Of a DNA stretch of 64,000 nt, positions 17,522 through 26,000 are shown piece by piece (position 1 is the stretch's first letter; each line of letters opens with the position of its first letter). The DNA comes from Sedimenticola sp. (lineage in GTDB: Bacteria; Pseudomonadota; Gammaproteobacteria; Chromatiales; Chromatiaceae). The DNA lies in assembly GCA_026992075.1 (NCBI GenBank), contig JALXAM010000001.1, forward strand, positions 26,504 through 90,503. Direction: 5' to 3'. The notes under the pieces were generated by a model. The model did no database searches, had not been told where the DNA came from, and saw only the letters and a program-made list of their open reading frames with translations. The translations under genes and the position numbers were made by a program.

Positions 17522-19875
17522 CAGCTCCCCTCCGCCGCGGCCACCGCCGGTGGGGTCTGTTCACGGGTGGCCCACCAGCGCAGGCCGGCGATGATGGCGG
17601 CCAGGTAGCCGACCAGCAGCGCCAACAGCAGGGCGGAACGGCCCGGATGGCTGCCGAAGGTGGCGAGCTGGTAGTAGCCGCTGGCGGCGACATAGGCCAC
17701 CGAGGTGGTCCAGAAGGCGACGAAGGCGGCCCAGGCGCCCCCCGCCTCGCGCTTGATGGCGCCCATGGTGGCCACGCAGGGGAAGTAGAGCAGCACGAAG
17801 AGCAGGTAGGCGAAGGCGCCGCGCTGGCCGTCGAAGCGCTGCGCCATGGCGCCGAAGACCCCCAGGCTCACCTCCTGCTCTCGGGCCACCTCGGCCACGT
17901 CCTTCACGTCGGCGGCGCCCAGCCCCAGGGGATCGGTGACCAGCTCGCGCAGCCTGGCCAGGTTCTCGGGCACGGTGGCGGCAGCCTCCCGAAGCGCGGC
18001 ACGGAGGTCGAAGGGCTGTTCCTCACCCTCCTGCCCGGCCGCCTCCTGGGCCATGCGGCCATAGAGGGTGTCGAGGGTGCCCACCACCACCTCTTTGGCC
18101 AGCACGCCGGAGACCACCCCCACCACCGCCGGCCAGTTGTCCTCGCGGATGCCCATGGGGGAGAAGGCCGGCACCAGGGCCTGGCCGGTGGCGCTGAGCA
18201 CCGAGTCGCTGGAGTCCTCGTGTCCGAAACTCCCGTCGGTACCGATGGAGTTGAGCAGGTTGAGCACCAGCACCATCACCACGATCACCTTGCCCGCCTC
18301 TTTCACGAACAGCCGCACCCGGTCCCAGGTGCGCAGCAGGATCCCCTTGAGGGTGGGCAGGTGGTAGGGAGGCAGCTCCATCATGAAACCGGCGCTCTCT
18401 CCCTTGAGCAGGGTGCGCTTCATCACCAGGCCGGTGAGCACCGCCACCGTGATGCCGATGAGATAGAGGGCGAAGACCAGGTTCTGGCCGTTGCGCGGAA
18501 AGAAGGCGGCGGCGAAGAGCACATAGACCGGCAGCCGGGCGCCGCAGGACATGAAGGGGTTCATGAGAATGGTGAGCTTGCGCTCGCGCAGGTTCTCCAG
18601 GGTGCGGGTGGCCATTATCGCCGGCACGTTGCAGCCGAACCCGACGATCAGCGGCACGAAGGCCTTGCCCGGCAGGCCGATGGCGCGCATGAAGCGGTCC
18701 ATGACGAAGGCGGCCCGCGCCATGTAGCCGGAGTCCTCCAGCGCCGAGAGAAAGAGATAGAGCGCGGCGATGATGGGAATGAAGGTGGAGACCACCTGGA
18801 TGCCGCCGCCGATGCCGTCGGCCAGCACCACCCGCAGCCAGTGGGGCATGCCCCAGGCGGTGAGCAGCTCGCCCAGTCCGTCCACCAGAAAGGCGCCGCT
18901 GACCCCGTCGAAGAAGTCCACGAAGGCGCCCCCGATGTTGATGGTGAACATGAACATCAGGTACATGAGAAAGAGAAAGATGGGAATGCCAAGCCAGCGG
19001 CTCAGCACCACCCTGTCGATGCGGTCGGACAGGGTGTGACCCAGCTCGCCCCGCTCGCGCACCACCGTCTGGGCCAGGGCGTGGGCGTGGCTGAAGCGGC
19101 TGTCGGCGATGAAGATGTCCGCCTCCTCTCCGGTGCGGTCCTCGATCATCTTGCGCCAGTGAGCCACCCGTTCACGCAGCTCGGGAGAGGCGTCGGGGGG
19201 CAGGTGGTCGTCGGACTCCAGCATCTTCAGCGCCAGCCAGTGGCGGTTGGCGTCGTTGGGCTCGTCGATGAGCGGTTCCAGCTCTCCGATGGCCTGCTCC
19301 ACCACCTCGTCATGGGCCAGGGCGAAGCCACCGCATTCGCGCCCCCGGGCCACCGCCAGCATGCGCGCCTTCAGCTCCAGCAGCCCCTCGCCGGTGGTGG
19401 CCACGATGGGCACCACCGGGCAGCCCAGCTCTTCGGCCAGGCGCGGCACGTCGATCTCGATGCCCCGTTTGCGCGCCACGTCCATCATGTTGAGGGCCAG
19501 CACCATGGGCACCCCCATCTCCAGCAGCTGCACCGTGAGATAGAGGTTGCGCTCCAGGTTGGCGGCATCCACCACGTTGATGATGAGATCCGCCTCCCGC
19601 GACAGCAGGTAGTCCCGGGTGATCTGCTCGTCGATGGAGGCGGCATCCAGGGAATAGATGCCGGGCAGGTCGATGAGCCGCACCTGGTACTGCTCCAGCT
19701 CGAACTGCCCCTCCTTGCGATCCACGGTGACGCCGGGCCAGTTGCCGGTCTTCTGGTGGATACCGGTGAGGGTGTTGAACAGCGCCGACTTGCCGCAGTT
19801 GGGGTTGCCGGCGATGGCGATGGTGAGATCGTGCCCCTCCACCAGGGGCTGGGCGTTGTCGCAGCAGCCGGCCAT
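17521..19875 (-). CDS. feoB: Ferrous iron transport protein B
   Basis: A 784-residue inner-membrane Fe(II) transporter. The N-terminal G domain has GNPNCGKSALFN (G1), DLPGIYSLD (G3) and LNMMD (G4). A helical GDI domain follows, then the membrane domain with the conserved segments GFGCNVPAIMATRTL and NPFMSCGARLPVY, whose cysteines are implicated in iron passage. The C-terminus has several additional transmembrane helices. It shares one base with feoA (TGATG). Confidence 0.95.
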   Translation of the reverse strand: MAGCCDNAQPLVEGHDLTIAIAGNPNCGKSALFNTLTGIHQKTGNWPGVTVDRKEGQFELEQYQVRLIDLPGIYSLDAASIDEQITRDYLLSREADLIINVVDAANLERNLYLTVQLLEMGVPMVLALNMMDVARKRGIEIDVPRLAEELGCPVVPIVATTGEGLLELKARMLAVARGRECGGFALAHDEVVEQAIGELEPLIDEPNDANRHWLALKMLESDDHLPPDASPELRERVAHWRKMIEDRTGEEADIFIADSRFSHAHALAQTVVRERGELGHTLSDRIDRVVLSRWLGIPIFLFLMYLMFMFTINIGGAFVDFFDGVSGAFLVDGLGELLTAWGMPHWLRVVLADGIGGGIQVVSTFIPIIAALYLFLSALEDSGYMARAAFVMDRFMRAIGLPGKAFVPLIVGFGCNVPAIMATRTLENLRERKLTILMNPFMSCGARLPVYVLFAAAFFPRNGQNLVFALYLIGITVAVLTGLVMKRTLLKGESAGFMMELPPYHLPTLKGILLRTWDRVRLFVKEAGKVIVVMVLVLNLLNSIGTDGSFGHEDSSDSVLSATGQALVPAFSPMGIREDNWPAVVGVVSGVLAKEVVVGTLDTLYGRMAQEAAGQEGEEQPFDLRAALREAAATVPENLARLRELVTDPLGLGAADVKDVAEVAREQEVSLGVFGAMAQRFDGQRGAFAYLLFVLLYFPCVATMGAIKREAGGAWAAFVAFWTTSVAYVAASGYYQLATFGSHPGRSALLLALLVGYLAAIIAGLRWWATREQTPPAVAAAEGS

Positions 19876-20105
19876 CAGTCGAGCTCCTCCACCTCAACCT
19901 GGCGGGCGATGTCCTGGCCCAACGCCAGGCGGTTGCCGCCGCGGCCCACGATGACGTCGCCCTTGCGGCTGTGCAGCACCTCCACCTCGTTGCCCACCAT
20001 CAGCCCCAGCGCCAACAGCCGCCGCGAAAGACGCCGGTCGCCACGGATGGCCACCAGCTTCACGCGGTGGCCTGGAGAGATCTGGGCGAGGGTTCGGGAA
20101 TCCAT
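19875..20105 (-). CDS. feoA: Ferrous iron transport protein A
   Basis: A 76-residue SH3-like cytoplasmic protein (VKLVAIRGDRRLSRRLLALG, then GNEVEVLHSRKGDVIVGRGG). It is the small partner that stimulates FeoB. The start MDSRTLAQISPGH follows directly after a Fur-box-like site. An in-frame open extension further upstream has no FeoA similarity and runs through the promoter. First gene of feoABC. Confidence 0.93.
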   Translation of the reverse strand: MDSRTLAQISPGHRVKLVAIRGDRRLSRRLLALGLMVGNEVEVLHSRKGDVIVGRGGNRLALGQDIARQVEVEELD

Positions 20106-20121
20106 GGTGATGCCGGACAAC

Positions 20122-20136
20122 TGAGAATGGTTCTCA
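20122..20136. promoter_or_regulatory. Fur-box-like operator upstream of feoABC
   Basis: The 15-bp palindrome TGAGAATGGTTCTCA matches 12 of 15 positions of the core Fur consensus TGATAATGATTATCA. It is centred 24 bp upstream of the feoA start, where it would overlap promoter or leader sequence. Iron-dependent repression of feoABC is the likely role. Confidence 0.75.
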
Positions 20137-20277
20137 ATTATGCCACATTCCGCGGGAAGGCGCACCCGGGATATGGAACCACGAATCGACGCCGGAACCG
20201 GGTCGGCGCAGGCTGTCGAACCTTCGACGCTGCGGCTGATCTTCCGACCCGGCGTACGCCGACGGCCGAAATCGATT
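20137..20277. other. Intergenic region with an imperfect inverted repeat
   Basis: Between the Fur site and the yaaA stop codon, an imperfect inverted repeat is centred on GTCGAACCTTCGAC near 20222. Flanking CCGGGTCGG and CCGACCCGG can pair. It lacks a T tract, and might slow or terminate yaaA transcription on the minus strand before the feo promoter. No gene was recognised here. Confidence 0.5.
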
Positions 20278-21054
20278 TCAGGAAGGCTGGGGCCGCACGA
20301 AGGTCCATTGCTTCTCGTCCGAGTCACCGGCGGAGAACCGGTAGCCCTCCCGATCGAACTTCTTGATCCCTTCCGCCTCCTCAAGCCGGTTGCGCACGAT
20401 GTAGTCGGCCATCATCCCGCGCGCCCGCTTGGCGAAGACGGCGATGGTGCGCGCCTTGCCGTTCTTCACCTCCTTGAAGTTGATCTGCAGCAAACGCCCC
20501 TCCAGCAGCCTGGGCTTCACCGCCTTGAAATATTCGTTGGAGGCCAGGTTCACCAACACCGGCTCCTTCTGCCTGGCCAGTTCTCCATTGAGGCAACGGG
20601 TGATGCGATCTCCCCAGAACTGGTAGAGATCCTTGCCCCGGGGATTGGGCAACCTGGTCTTCATCTCCAGCCGATAGGGCTGGATCAGATCCAGCGGCCG
20701 CAGGCAGCCGTAGAGGCCGGAGAGGATGCGCAGGTGGCCTTGGGCGAACGCCAGGTCCTCCTCAGAATACTGCTCTACCGGGATTCCGCGATAGACATCC
20801 CCTTTGAAGGCGAATAGGGCGGGTCTGGCGTTCTCCTCGGTGAACGGCAGGCTGAACGCCCGGTACCGCTCCACGTTGAGCGCGGCGATGCGCTCGCTCA
20901 CCGACATCAGCTCCTGGATCTGCGCCACCGAGTAGCCGCGCAGCGCCTCGATGAGCTGCAGGGAATCCTCCAGCATGGCCGGCACCGTGGCTTGCACCGG
21001 CGGCGGCGGAAAGTCGAAATCCTGCCCCTTGGAGGGAGAGAGGGTGACGATCAT
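20278..21054 (-). CDS. yaaA: Peroxide stress resistance protein YaaA (DUF328)
   Basis: A 258-residue protein starting MIVTLSPSKGQDF, the conserved family N-terminus. It contains HLRILSGLYGCLRPLDLIQP, RLEMKTRLPN, LVNLASNEYFKAV and a C-terminal FDREGYRFSAGDSDE. YaaA limits free intracellular iron and protects DNA from peroxide damage in E. coli. Its position next to feoABC fits iron homeostasis, though it has its own upstream region. A divergent intergenic gap of 184 bp separates it from the lytic transglycosylase; no convincing promoter was identified there. Confidence 0.92.
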   Translation of the reverse strand: MIVTLSPSKGQDFDFPPPPVQATVPAMLEDSLQLIEALRGYSVAQIQELMSVSERIAALNVERYRAFSLPFTEENARPALFAFKGDVYRGIPVEQYSEEDLAFAQGHLRILSGLYGCLRPLDLIQPYRLEMKTRLPNPRGKDLYQFWGDRITRCLNGELARQKEPVLVNLASNEYFKAVKPRLLEGRLLQINFKEVKNGKARTIAVFAKRARGMMADYIVRNRLEEAEGIKKFDREGYRFSAGDSDEKQWTFVRPQPS

Positions 21055-21238
21055 GGCAACTTCGGCTTGAAAGCAGGTTTGGGGGCAGCATACTGCACCC
21101 GCTCTTCCGAGAAAACGGGACCGGACTGTCGAAATTCTTTACGATCTATGCCCACGCAGTTTTCGCCGCTCGCGCAAGTCACTGGAAAAACGTCGATTAT
21201 CGCCCAGGGACCAAAACTTGCATGGAGGCTTCACTGCC

Positions 21239-22069
21239 ATGCCGATCATTTCATTCCAGTTTCTCCTGGCCCTCCTGCTGGCGGCTGTGACGCTCACGGC
21301 CCCGGCCGGGGAAAAGGGAGGACCGAGCTACCTGCAGCTGGCCCGCAGCTACGAACAGGGCCGGGATGGCCGTCCGCGCGACTATCGCCAGGCGCTGCGC
21401 CTCTATTGCCTGGCGGAGAACGAGAATGCGGCAGAAGCGGCCTACCACCTGGGATGGATGCATTTCTCCGGTCGCGGCGTGCCCCGGGACATGGCCCGCG
21501 CCGCCTGGTGGTTCCGCGAGGCCGCGGCAAAGGGGGACCGCACTGCGGCCAATCTGCTGAAACGGCTGCAGGACGTGGAACCGCAGGCGGATCCCAGCTG
21601 CCAGCAACTGCTGGCGGGCAGCTCACGCAATCGCCGCGAACTGGAGAAGTGGGTCTATCGGCTGGCCCCCGACTACCGCCTCGATCCGCGCCTGGTGCTC
21701 GCCGTGATCGAGGTGGAGTCGGGGTTCAACCCCAGGGCGCGCTCTCCCAAGGGCGCCATGGGGCTGATGCAGTTGATGCCCCAGACCGCCCGCCGCTTCG
21801 ACGTCGAGGATCCCTGGGATCCGGTGCAGAACCTGCGTGGCGGCATGGCCTATCTGCGCTGGCTGCTGGATCGCTTCGACGGCGATCTGGAGCTGGTGCT
21901 GGCCGGGTACAACGCCGGTGAACAGATGGTGGAGCGCTACCAGGGGGTGCCCCCGTTCCGGGAAACCCGCCGCTACGTCCAGCGCATCACCCAGAGCCTG
22001 GAGATCGAGCCCGCCGGCAGCACCAGCGACCTGATACGCAAGCTCAGGGTCGCCCGTTCGCCCGGCTGA
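21239..22069 (+). CDS. Secreted lytic transglycosylase with Sel1-like repeats
   Basis: A 276-residue exported protein. A signal peptide (FQFLLALLLAAVTLTAPAG) is followed by Sel1-like repeats around AAYHLGWMHFSGRGVPRDMA and AAWWFREAAAKGDRTAANLL. A C-terminal SLT domain has VIEVESGFNPRARSPKGAMG and LMQLMPQTARRF, with the catalytic Glu in ESGF, and LVLAGYNAGEQMVERY. It would cleave peptidoglycan glycan strands in the periplasm. The ATG at 21239 has a GGAG ribosome-binding site 11 nt upstream. An in-frame TTG seven codons earlier is less likely. Confidence 0.88.
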   Translation: MPIISFQFLLALLLAAVTLTAPAGEKGGPSYLQLARSYEQGRDGRPRDYRQALRLYCLAENENAAEAAYHLGWMHFSGRGVPRDMARAAWWFREAAAKGDRTAANLLKRLQDVEPQADPSCQQLLAGSSRNRRELEKWVYRLAPDYRLDPRLVLAVIEVESGFNPRARSPKGAMGLMQLMPQTARRFDVEDPWDPVQNLRGGMAYLRWLLDRFDGDLELVLAGYNAGEQMVERYQGVPPFRETRRYVQRITQSLEIEPAGSTSDLIRKLRVARSPG

Positions 22070-22096
22070 ACGCGGAGGCCCGTCAGCCCCACCCGT

Positions 22097-22516
22097 TCAA
22101 TCCAGCTCCACCAGCTCGAAGTCGTGGGTGATCTCCGCGGTCTTGGCCAGCATGATGGAGGCGGAGCAGTACTTCTCCGCGCTGAGCTGCACGGCTCGCG
22201 CCACCGCCTTCTCGCCCAGTCCCTTGCCCCCCACCCGGAAGTGGACATGGATGCGGGTGAAGACCTTGGGCTCGGACTCCGCCCGTTCTGCCTCCAGCTC
22301 CACCTCGCAGAAGCGCACGTCGTGACGCCCCTTGCGCAGGATGTGGACCACGTCGAACTGGGTGCAGCCCCCCATCCCCAGCAGCACCATCTCCATGGGG
22401 CGCAGCCCCAGGTTGCGGCCGCCGTGATCTTCGGGGCCGTCCATCACCAGCGCATGGCCGCTGCCGGACTCGGCCAGCATGAGCGCCCCCTCCACCCATT
22501 TCACCCTTCCTTTCAT
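22097..22516 (-). CDS. OsmC family protein (YhfA-like)
   Basis: A 139-residue OsmC/Ohr superfamily protein. It begins MKGRVKWVEG and has SPM-like RPMEMVLLGMGGCTQFDVV and EKYCSASIMLAKTAEI. The two cysteines are the likely peroxidatic/resolving pair. The family reduces organic hydroperoxides, but the YhfA branch has no clear substrate. The start at 22516 has GGGAG 5 nt upstream. It is transcribed divergently from crp, and the pairing OsmC-crp is conserved in many gammaproteobacteria. Confidence 0.87.
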   Translation of the reverse strand: MKGRVKWVEGALMLAESGSGHALVMDGPEDHGGRNLGLRPMEMVLLGMGGCTQFDVVHILRKGRHDVRFCEVELEAERAESEPKVFTRIHVHFRVGGKGLGEKAVARAVQLSAEKYCSASIMLAKTAEITHDFELVELD

Positions 22517-22622
22517 CTTCACTCCCGGGCACTTGCGCGCCGCGCCTATAGCACAAACTTAATAAAAGTGTATATACTCAAGTCACCACAATGATATCTG
22601 CATCACAGGGGAACGGGAAACC

Positions 22623-23279
22623 ATGAATCTCATCGTCAAGCCGCCTCCGCCGCCGCCCGAGTGGCTCGAACCCTTTCTCTCCCACTGCCACATTCACAAG
22701 TACCCGGTACGCAAGGAGCTGATGAAGCCGGGTGATCCCGCCGACACCCTCATGTATATCCTCGACGGGCAGCTCACGGTGTTGCTGGAGGACGAGGATG
22801 GCAAGGAGATCATTCTCGCCTATCTCAACAAGAAGGAGTTCATCGGCGAGATGGGCATGTTCGTGAAGCAGCCCACCCGCTCGGTGATCATCCGCACCCG
22901 CACGCCCTGCGAGATCGCGGAGATCAGCTACCAGCGGCTCAACAACCTGCTGGACAACGAACTGCGCCCCTACGTGAAGGATTTTCTCTTCGCCGTGGGC
23001 AGGCAGCTTTCCGACCGTCTGCTCAGCACCAGCCGCAAGGTGAGCCACCTCGCCTTCTTCGACGTCACCGGCCGGGTGGCCAGCACCCTCCTCGACCTGT
23101 GCAAGCAGCCCGATGCCATGACCCACCCTGACGGCATGCAGATCCGCATCACCCGCCAGGAGATCGGTCGCATCGTGGGCTGCTCGCGGGAGATGGTGGG
23201 CCGGGTGCTGAAGAACCTGGAGGCGCAGGGGCTGATCCGGGTGAAGGGCAAGACCATGGTGATCCTGGGAGCGCGCTGA
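22623..23279 (+). CDS. crp: CRP/Vfr family cAMP-responsive regulator
   Basis: A 218-residue transcription regulator. The cAMP-binding domain contains LYILDG-type MYILDGQLTVLLEDEDG and FIGEMGMFVKQPTRSVIIR. The C-terminal helix-turn-helix ITRQEIGRIVGCSREMVGRV is nearly identical to that of E. coli Crp and Pseudomonas Vfr. The intergenic region with osmC is AT-rich (about 22550-22600) and holds a TATACT-like -10 near 22572, but no confident -35 was found. It probably controls carbon use and energy metabolism genes. Confidence 0.92.
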   Translation: MNLIVKPPPPPPEWLEPFLSHCHIHKYPVRKELMKPGDPADTLMYILDGQLTVLLEDEDGKEIILAYLNKKEFIGEMGMFVKQPTRSVIIRTRTPCEIAEISYQRLNNLLDNELRPYVKDFLFAVGRQLSDRLLSTSRKVSHLAFFDVTGRVASTLLDLCKQPDAMTHPDGMQIRITRQEIGRIVGCSREMVGRVLKNLEAQGLIRVKGKTMVILGAR

Positions 23280-23293
23280 TCCCGCCCCTGAAT

Positions 23294-23314
23294 GGGGCGC
23301 CGCACCGGCGCCCC
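23294..23314. terminator. Hairpin between convergent crp and trpC
   Basis: A 9-bp GC stem (GGGGCGCCG / CGGCGCCCC, 3-nt loop) lies 15 nt after the crp stop and 19 nt beyond the trpC stop. There is no T tract, so it is a candidate bidirectional transcription stop or RNA stabilizer. Confidence 0.55.
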
Positions 23315-23332
23315 CGGTGATAACTCGTTCGG

Positions 23333-24133
23333 CTACAGCCGGAACAGCTCCGCCAGCCGCGCCCCTGGATCCGGAGCGCGCATGAAGGCCTCCCCCACCA
23401 GGAAGGCGTGGACGCCGTTCTCGCGCATGAGCGCCACGTCCTCCGGCTTCAGGATGCCCGACTCGGTGACCACCAATCGGTCGGGCGGAATCCTTTCCAG
23501 CAGATCCAGGGTGGTCTGCAGGCTCACCTCGAAGGTGCGCAGGTTGCGATTGTTGATCCCCACCATGGGGTTGTCCACCGCCAGCGCCCGCTCCAGCTCC
23601 TCCGCATCATGCACCTCGATGAGCGCATCCATGCCCAGCTCCCCGGCCAGGGCGTTTAGATCCTTCATCCGTTCATCGTCGAGACAGGCGGCGATGAGCA
23701 GGATGCAGTCGGCCTCCATGGCCCGTGCCTCGTAGACCTGGTAGGGATCGACGATGAAATCCTTGCGGATCACCGGCAGATCGCAGGCGGCGCGTGCCTG
23801 CTGCAGGTACTCGGGCGCCCCCTGGAAGAAGTCGCGGTCGGTGAGCACCGAGAGGCAGGCGGCGCCGTGCCGGGCGTAGCTGCGGGCGATCTCCGCGGGA
23901 CGGAAATCCTCGCGCAGCACCCCCTTGGAGGGCGACGCCTTCTTGATCTCGGCGATGACGCCCGGCAGGCCGGCCCCGATCTTCTCCTTCAGCGCGCGCA
24001 CGAAGCCGCGCGGGGGAGATTTTTCCGCCAGGGAACCGCGCAATGCCGACTCGGGAGCCTGGCGCCTGGCCTCGGCGATCTCCTCGCGCTTGCGGGCGAT
24101 GATCTTCTTGAGGATGTCGGGGGGGTTGGTCAT
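23333..24133 (-). CDS. trpC: Indole-3-glycerol phosphate synthase
   Basis: A 266-residue TIM-barrel enzyme of tryptophan synthesis that cyclizes CdRP to indole-3-glycerol phosphate. Key stretches are [66 protein letters not shown] and VTESGIL. Its ATG shares one base with the trpD stop (TGATG). It is monofunctional, without the TrpF domain of enterobacteria. Confidence 0.95.
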   Translation of the reverse strand: MTNPPDILKKIIARKREEIAEARRQAPESALRGSLAEKSPPRGFVRALKEKIGAGLPGVIAEIKKASPSKGVLREDFRPAEIARSYARHGAACLSVLTDRDFFQGAPEYLQQARAACDLPVIRKDFIVDPYQVYEARAMEADCILLIAACLDDERMKDLNALAGELGMDALIEVHDAEELERALAVDNPMVGINNRNLRTFEVSLQTTLDLLERIPPDRLVVTESGILKPEDVALMRENGVHAFLVGEAFMRAPDPGARLAELFRL

Positions 24134-25155
24134 CAGTCGAAGCTCTGGGTCAGGATCACCAGCCGGTCGAGCCGGTTGCGCGCCTCGCCCGAGCTGATCG
24201 CCTGGCGCGCTTTCTCCACCCCTTGGTGAAGATCCTCGGCCAGGCCGGCGCAGTGGATGGCGGCGCCGGCGTTGAGCAGCACGATGTCGCGCGCCGGGCC
24301 GGGGTGATCCTCCAGCACCGAGCGGATGAGCGACAGGCTCTGTTCCGGCCCCTCCACGGTGATCTCGGAGATGGGCGCCCGCTCCAGGCCGAACTGCTCG
24401 GGCCAGATGGCGTAGCGGCGGATGGCGCCCTCCTTCAGCTCGGCCACCTCGGTCTTGTCGCCGATGCTGATCTCGTCGAGACCGTCGTGAGAGTGGACCA
24501 CCATGACATGGCGGCTGCCCAGGCGCTGGAGCACCTCGGCCAGGGGTTCGAGCAGCTCGTCGCTGAAGACCCCCAGCAGCTGGTTGGGCACCCCGGCGGG
24601 GTTGGTGAGGGGCCCCAATACGTTGAAGATGGTGCGCACCCCCATCTCGCGGCGGGGACCGATGGCGTGCTTCATGGCGGCGTGGTGGCCGGGGGCGAAC
24701 ATGAAGCCCACGCCCACCTCGCGCACGCAGCGGGCCACCTGCTCCGGGGTGAGGTCGAGGCGGATGCCTGCGGCCTCCAGCACATCGGCGCTGCCGGACT
24801 TGCTGGAGACGGAGCGGTTGCCGTGCTTGGCCACGTGGCAGCCGGCGGCGGCGGCCACGAACATGGAGGCGGTGGAGACGTTGAAGGTGCCGGAGGCGTC
24901 GCCACCGGTGCCGACGATGTCCACGGCGTGGTCGAGGTCGGAGATGTCCACCCCGCTGGCCAGCTCGCGCATCACCCGGGCGGCGGCGCCGATCTCGGTG
25001 ACCGTCTCGCCCTTCATGCGCAGCCCCACCAGGAAGCCGCCGATCTGGGCGGGGGTGGCGCCGCCGGTCATGATGGCGCGCATCACGTCGGTCATCTCCT
25101 GCTCGGAAAGATCGCGCCGTTCGATGACGGCGGCGATGGCCTGTTGCATGTTCAT
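24133..25155 (-). CDS. trpD: Anthranilate phosphoribosyltransferase
   Basis: A 340-residue enzyme transferring phosphoribose to anthranilate. It shows [38 protein letters not shown] and [20 protein letters not shown]. The diphosphate- and Mg-binding residues are in these loops. It has a good GGAGG site 6 nt before the ATG. A 109-bp spacer with inverted repeats separates it from trpG. Confidence 0.95.
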   Translation of the reverse strand: MNMQQAIAAVIERRDLSEQEMTDVMRAIMTGGATPAQIGGFLVGLRMKGETVTEIGAAARVMRELASGVDISDLDHAVDIVGTGGDASGTFNVSTASMFVAAAAGCHVAKHGNRSVSSKSGSADVLEAAGIRLDLTPEQVARCVREVGVGFMFAPGHHAAMKHAIGPRREMGVRTIFNVLGPLTNPAGVPNQLLGVFSDELLEPLAEVLQRLGSRHVMVVHSHDGLDEISIGDKTEVAELKEGAIRRYAIWPEQFGLERAPISEITVEGPEQSLSLIRSVLEDHPGPARDIVLLNAGAAIHCAGLAEDLHQGVEKARQAISSGEARNRLDRLVILTQSFD

Positions 25156-25177
25156 GGCTTGCCTCCGGTAGCCTTTT

Positions 25178-25245
25178 GTCGGGCTGAAGCCCGACCTACA
25201 CCGATTACATCACCTTTCCCCCTGTAGGTCGGGCTTCAGCCCGAC
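25178..25245. repeat. Inverted pair of REP-like palindromes between trpG and trpD
   Basis: A perfect 23-bp inverted repeat (25178-25200 and 25223-25245). Each arm itself contains the small palindrome GTCGGGCT(T/G)..AGCCCGAC. The unit GTAGGTCGGGCTTCAGCCCGAC is a type of short repeat widespread in gammaproteobacterial genomes. Related diverged copies lie at 11639-11664 and about 45083-45105. It could lower read-through into trpD or protect upstream mRNA. Confidence 0.85.
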
Positions 25246-25264
25246 ATCCTGCCGACGACAGGGT

Positions 25265-25843
25265 TCATTTCCCTTCCAGAAAATTCTGCAGCAGCCGGTG
25301 GCCCTGCTCGGTGAGGATGGACTCGGGGTGGAACTGCACCCCCTGGATGTCGTATTCGCGGTGGCGGATACCCATGATCTCGTCGATGGCGCCCTTCTGA
25401 CCGGTCCAGGCGGTCACCTCCAGGCAGTCGGGCAGGCTCTCCTGCTCGATCACCAGGGAGTGGTAGCGGGTGGCGGTGAAGGGGTTGTCGAGGCCGGTGA
25501 AGACGCCGGTGTCCTTGTGGAACACGGGGGAGGTCTTGCCGTGCATGATCTCCTTGGCGTGGACGATCTTGCCACCGAAGGCCTGGCCGATGGACTGGTG
25601 CCCGAGGCAGACGCCCAGGATGGGCAGCCTGCCGGCGAAGTGGCGGATGGCTTCGAGGGAGATGCCGGCTTCGTTGGGGGTGCAGGGGCCGGGGGAGATG
25701 ACGAGCTGTTCGGGAGCCATCTCTTCGATTTCGGCCACCGTCACCTCGTCGTTGCGCACCACCTTCACCTCGGCGCCCAGCTCGCCGAAGTACTGCACCA
25801 GGTTGTAGGTGAAGGAGTCGTAGTTGTCGATCATCAGCAACAT
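25265..25843 (-). CDS. trpG: Anthranilate synthase glutamine amidotransferase component
   Basis: A 192-residue class I glutamine amidotransferase that delivers ammonia to TrpE (and possibly PabB). It begins [20 protein letters not shown]. The catalytic cysteine is in [16 protein letters not shown], the oxyanion motif in [12 protein letters not shown] and the His/Glu in [13 protein letters not shown]. The start at 25843 matches the family; a longer in-frame extension runs into the repeat element upstream. Confidence 0.95.
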   Translation of the reverse strand: MLLMIDNYDSFTYNLVQYFGELGAEVKVVRNDEVTVAEIEEMAPEQLVISPGPCTPNEAGISLEAIRHFAGRLPILGVCLGHQSIGQAFGGKIVHAKEIMHGKTSPVFHKDTGVFTGLDNPFTATRYHSLVIEQESLPDCLEVTAWTGQKGAIDEIMGIRHREYDIQGVQFHPESILTEQGHRLLQNFLEGK

Positions 25844-25876
25844 GGCGCTTGCCCCCCACCGTGAAAACCGCTCCCC

Positions 25877-25982
25877 GGCAGGTGAGGGAGGGAGCTCGGA
25901 AAACCGCCGTGCATACATCCCTGTAGGCTCGGCCTCGGCATCCATGCCTCGGACGTTTTCCGAGCTCCCTCCCTCACCTGCC
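25877..25982. repeat. Variable-arm palindromic element, copy 1 (between trpE and trpG)
   Basis: A perfect 28-bp inverted repeat (25877-25904 and 25955-25982) encloses a 50-nt core related to the three other copies in this window. The core contains two possible mini-hairpins, TACATCCCTGTA (25914-25925) and GGCATCCATGCC (25937-25948). The arm sequence (GCAGGTGAGGGAGGGAGC and onward) is not shared with the other copies. It sits in the trp operon, 34 nt before trpG. Confidence 0.85.
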
Positions 25983-26000
25983 TCTGCATCAGTCCCGGGT

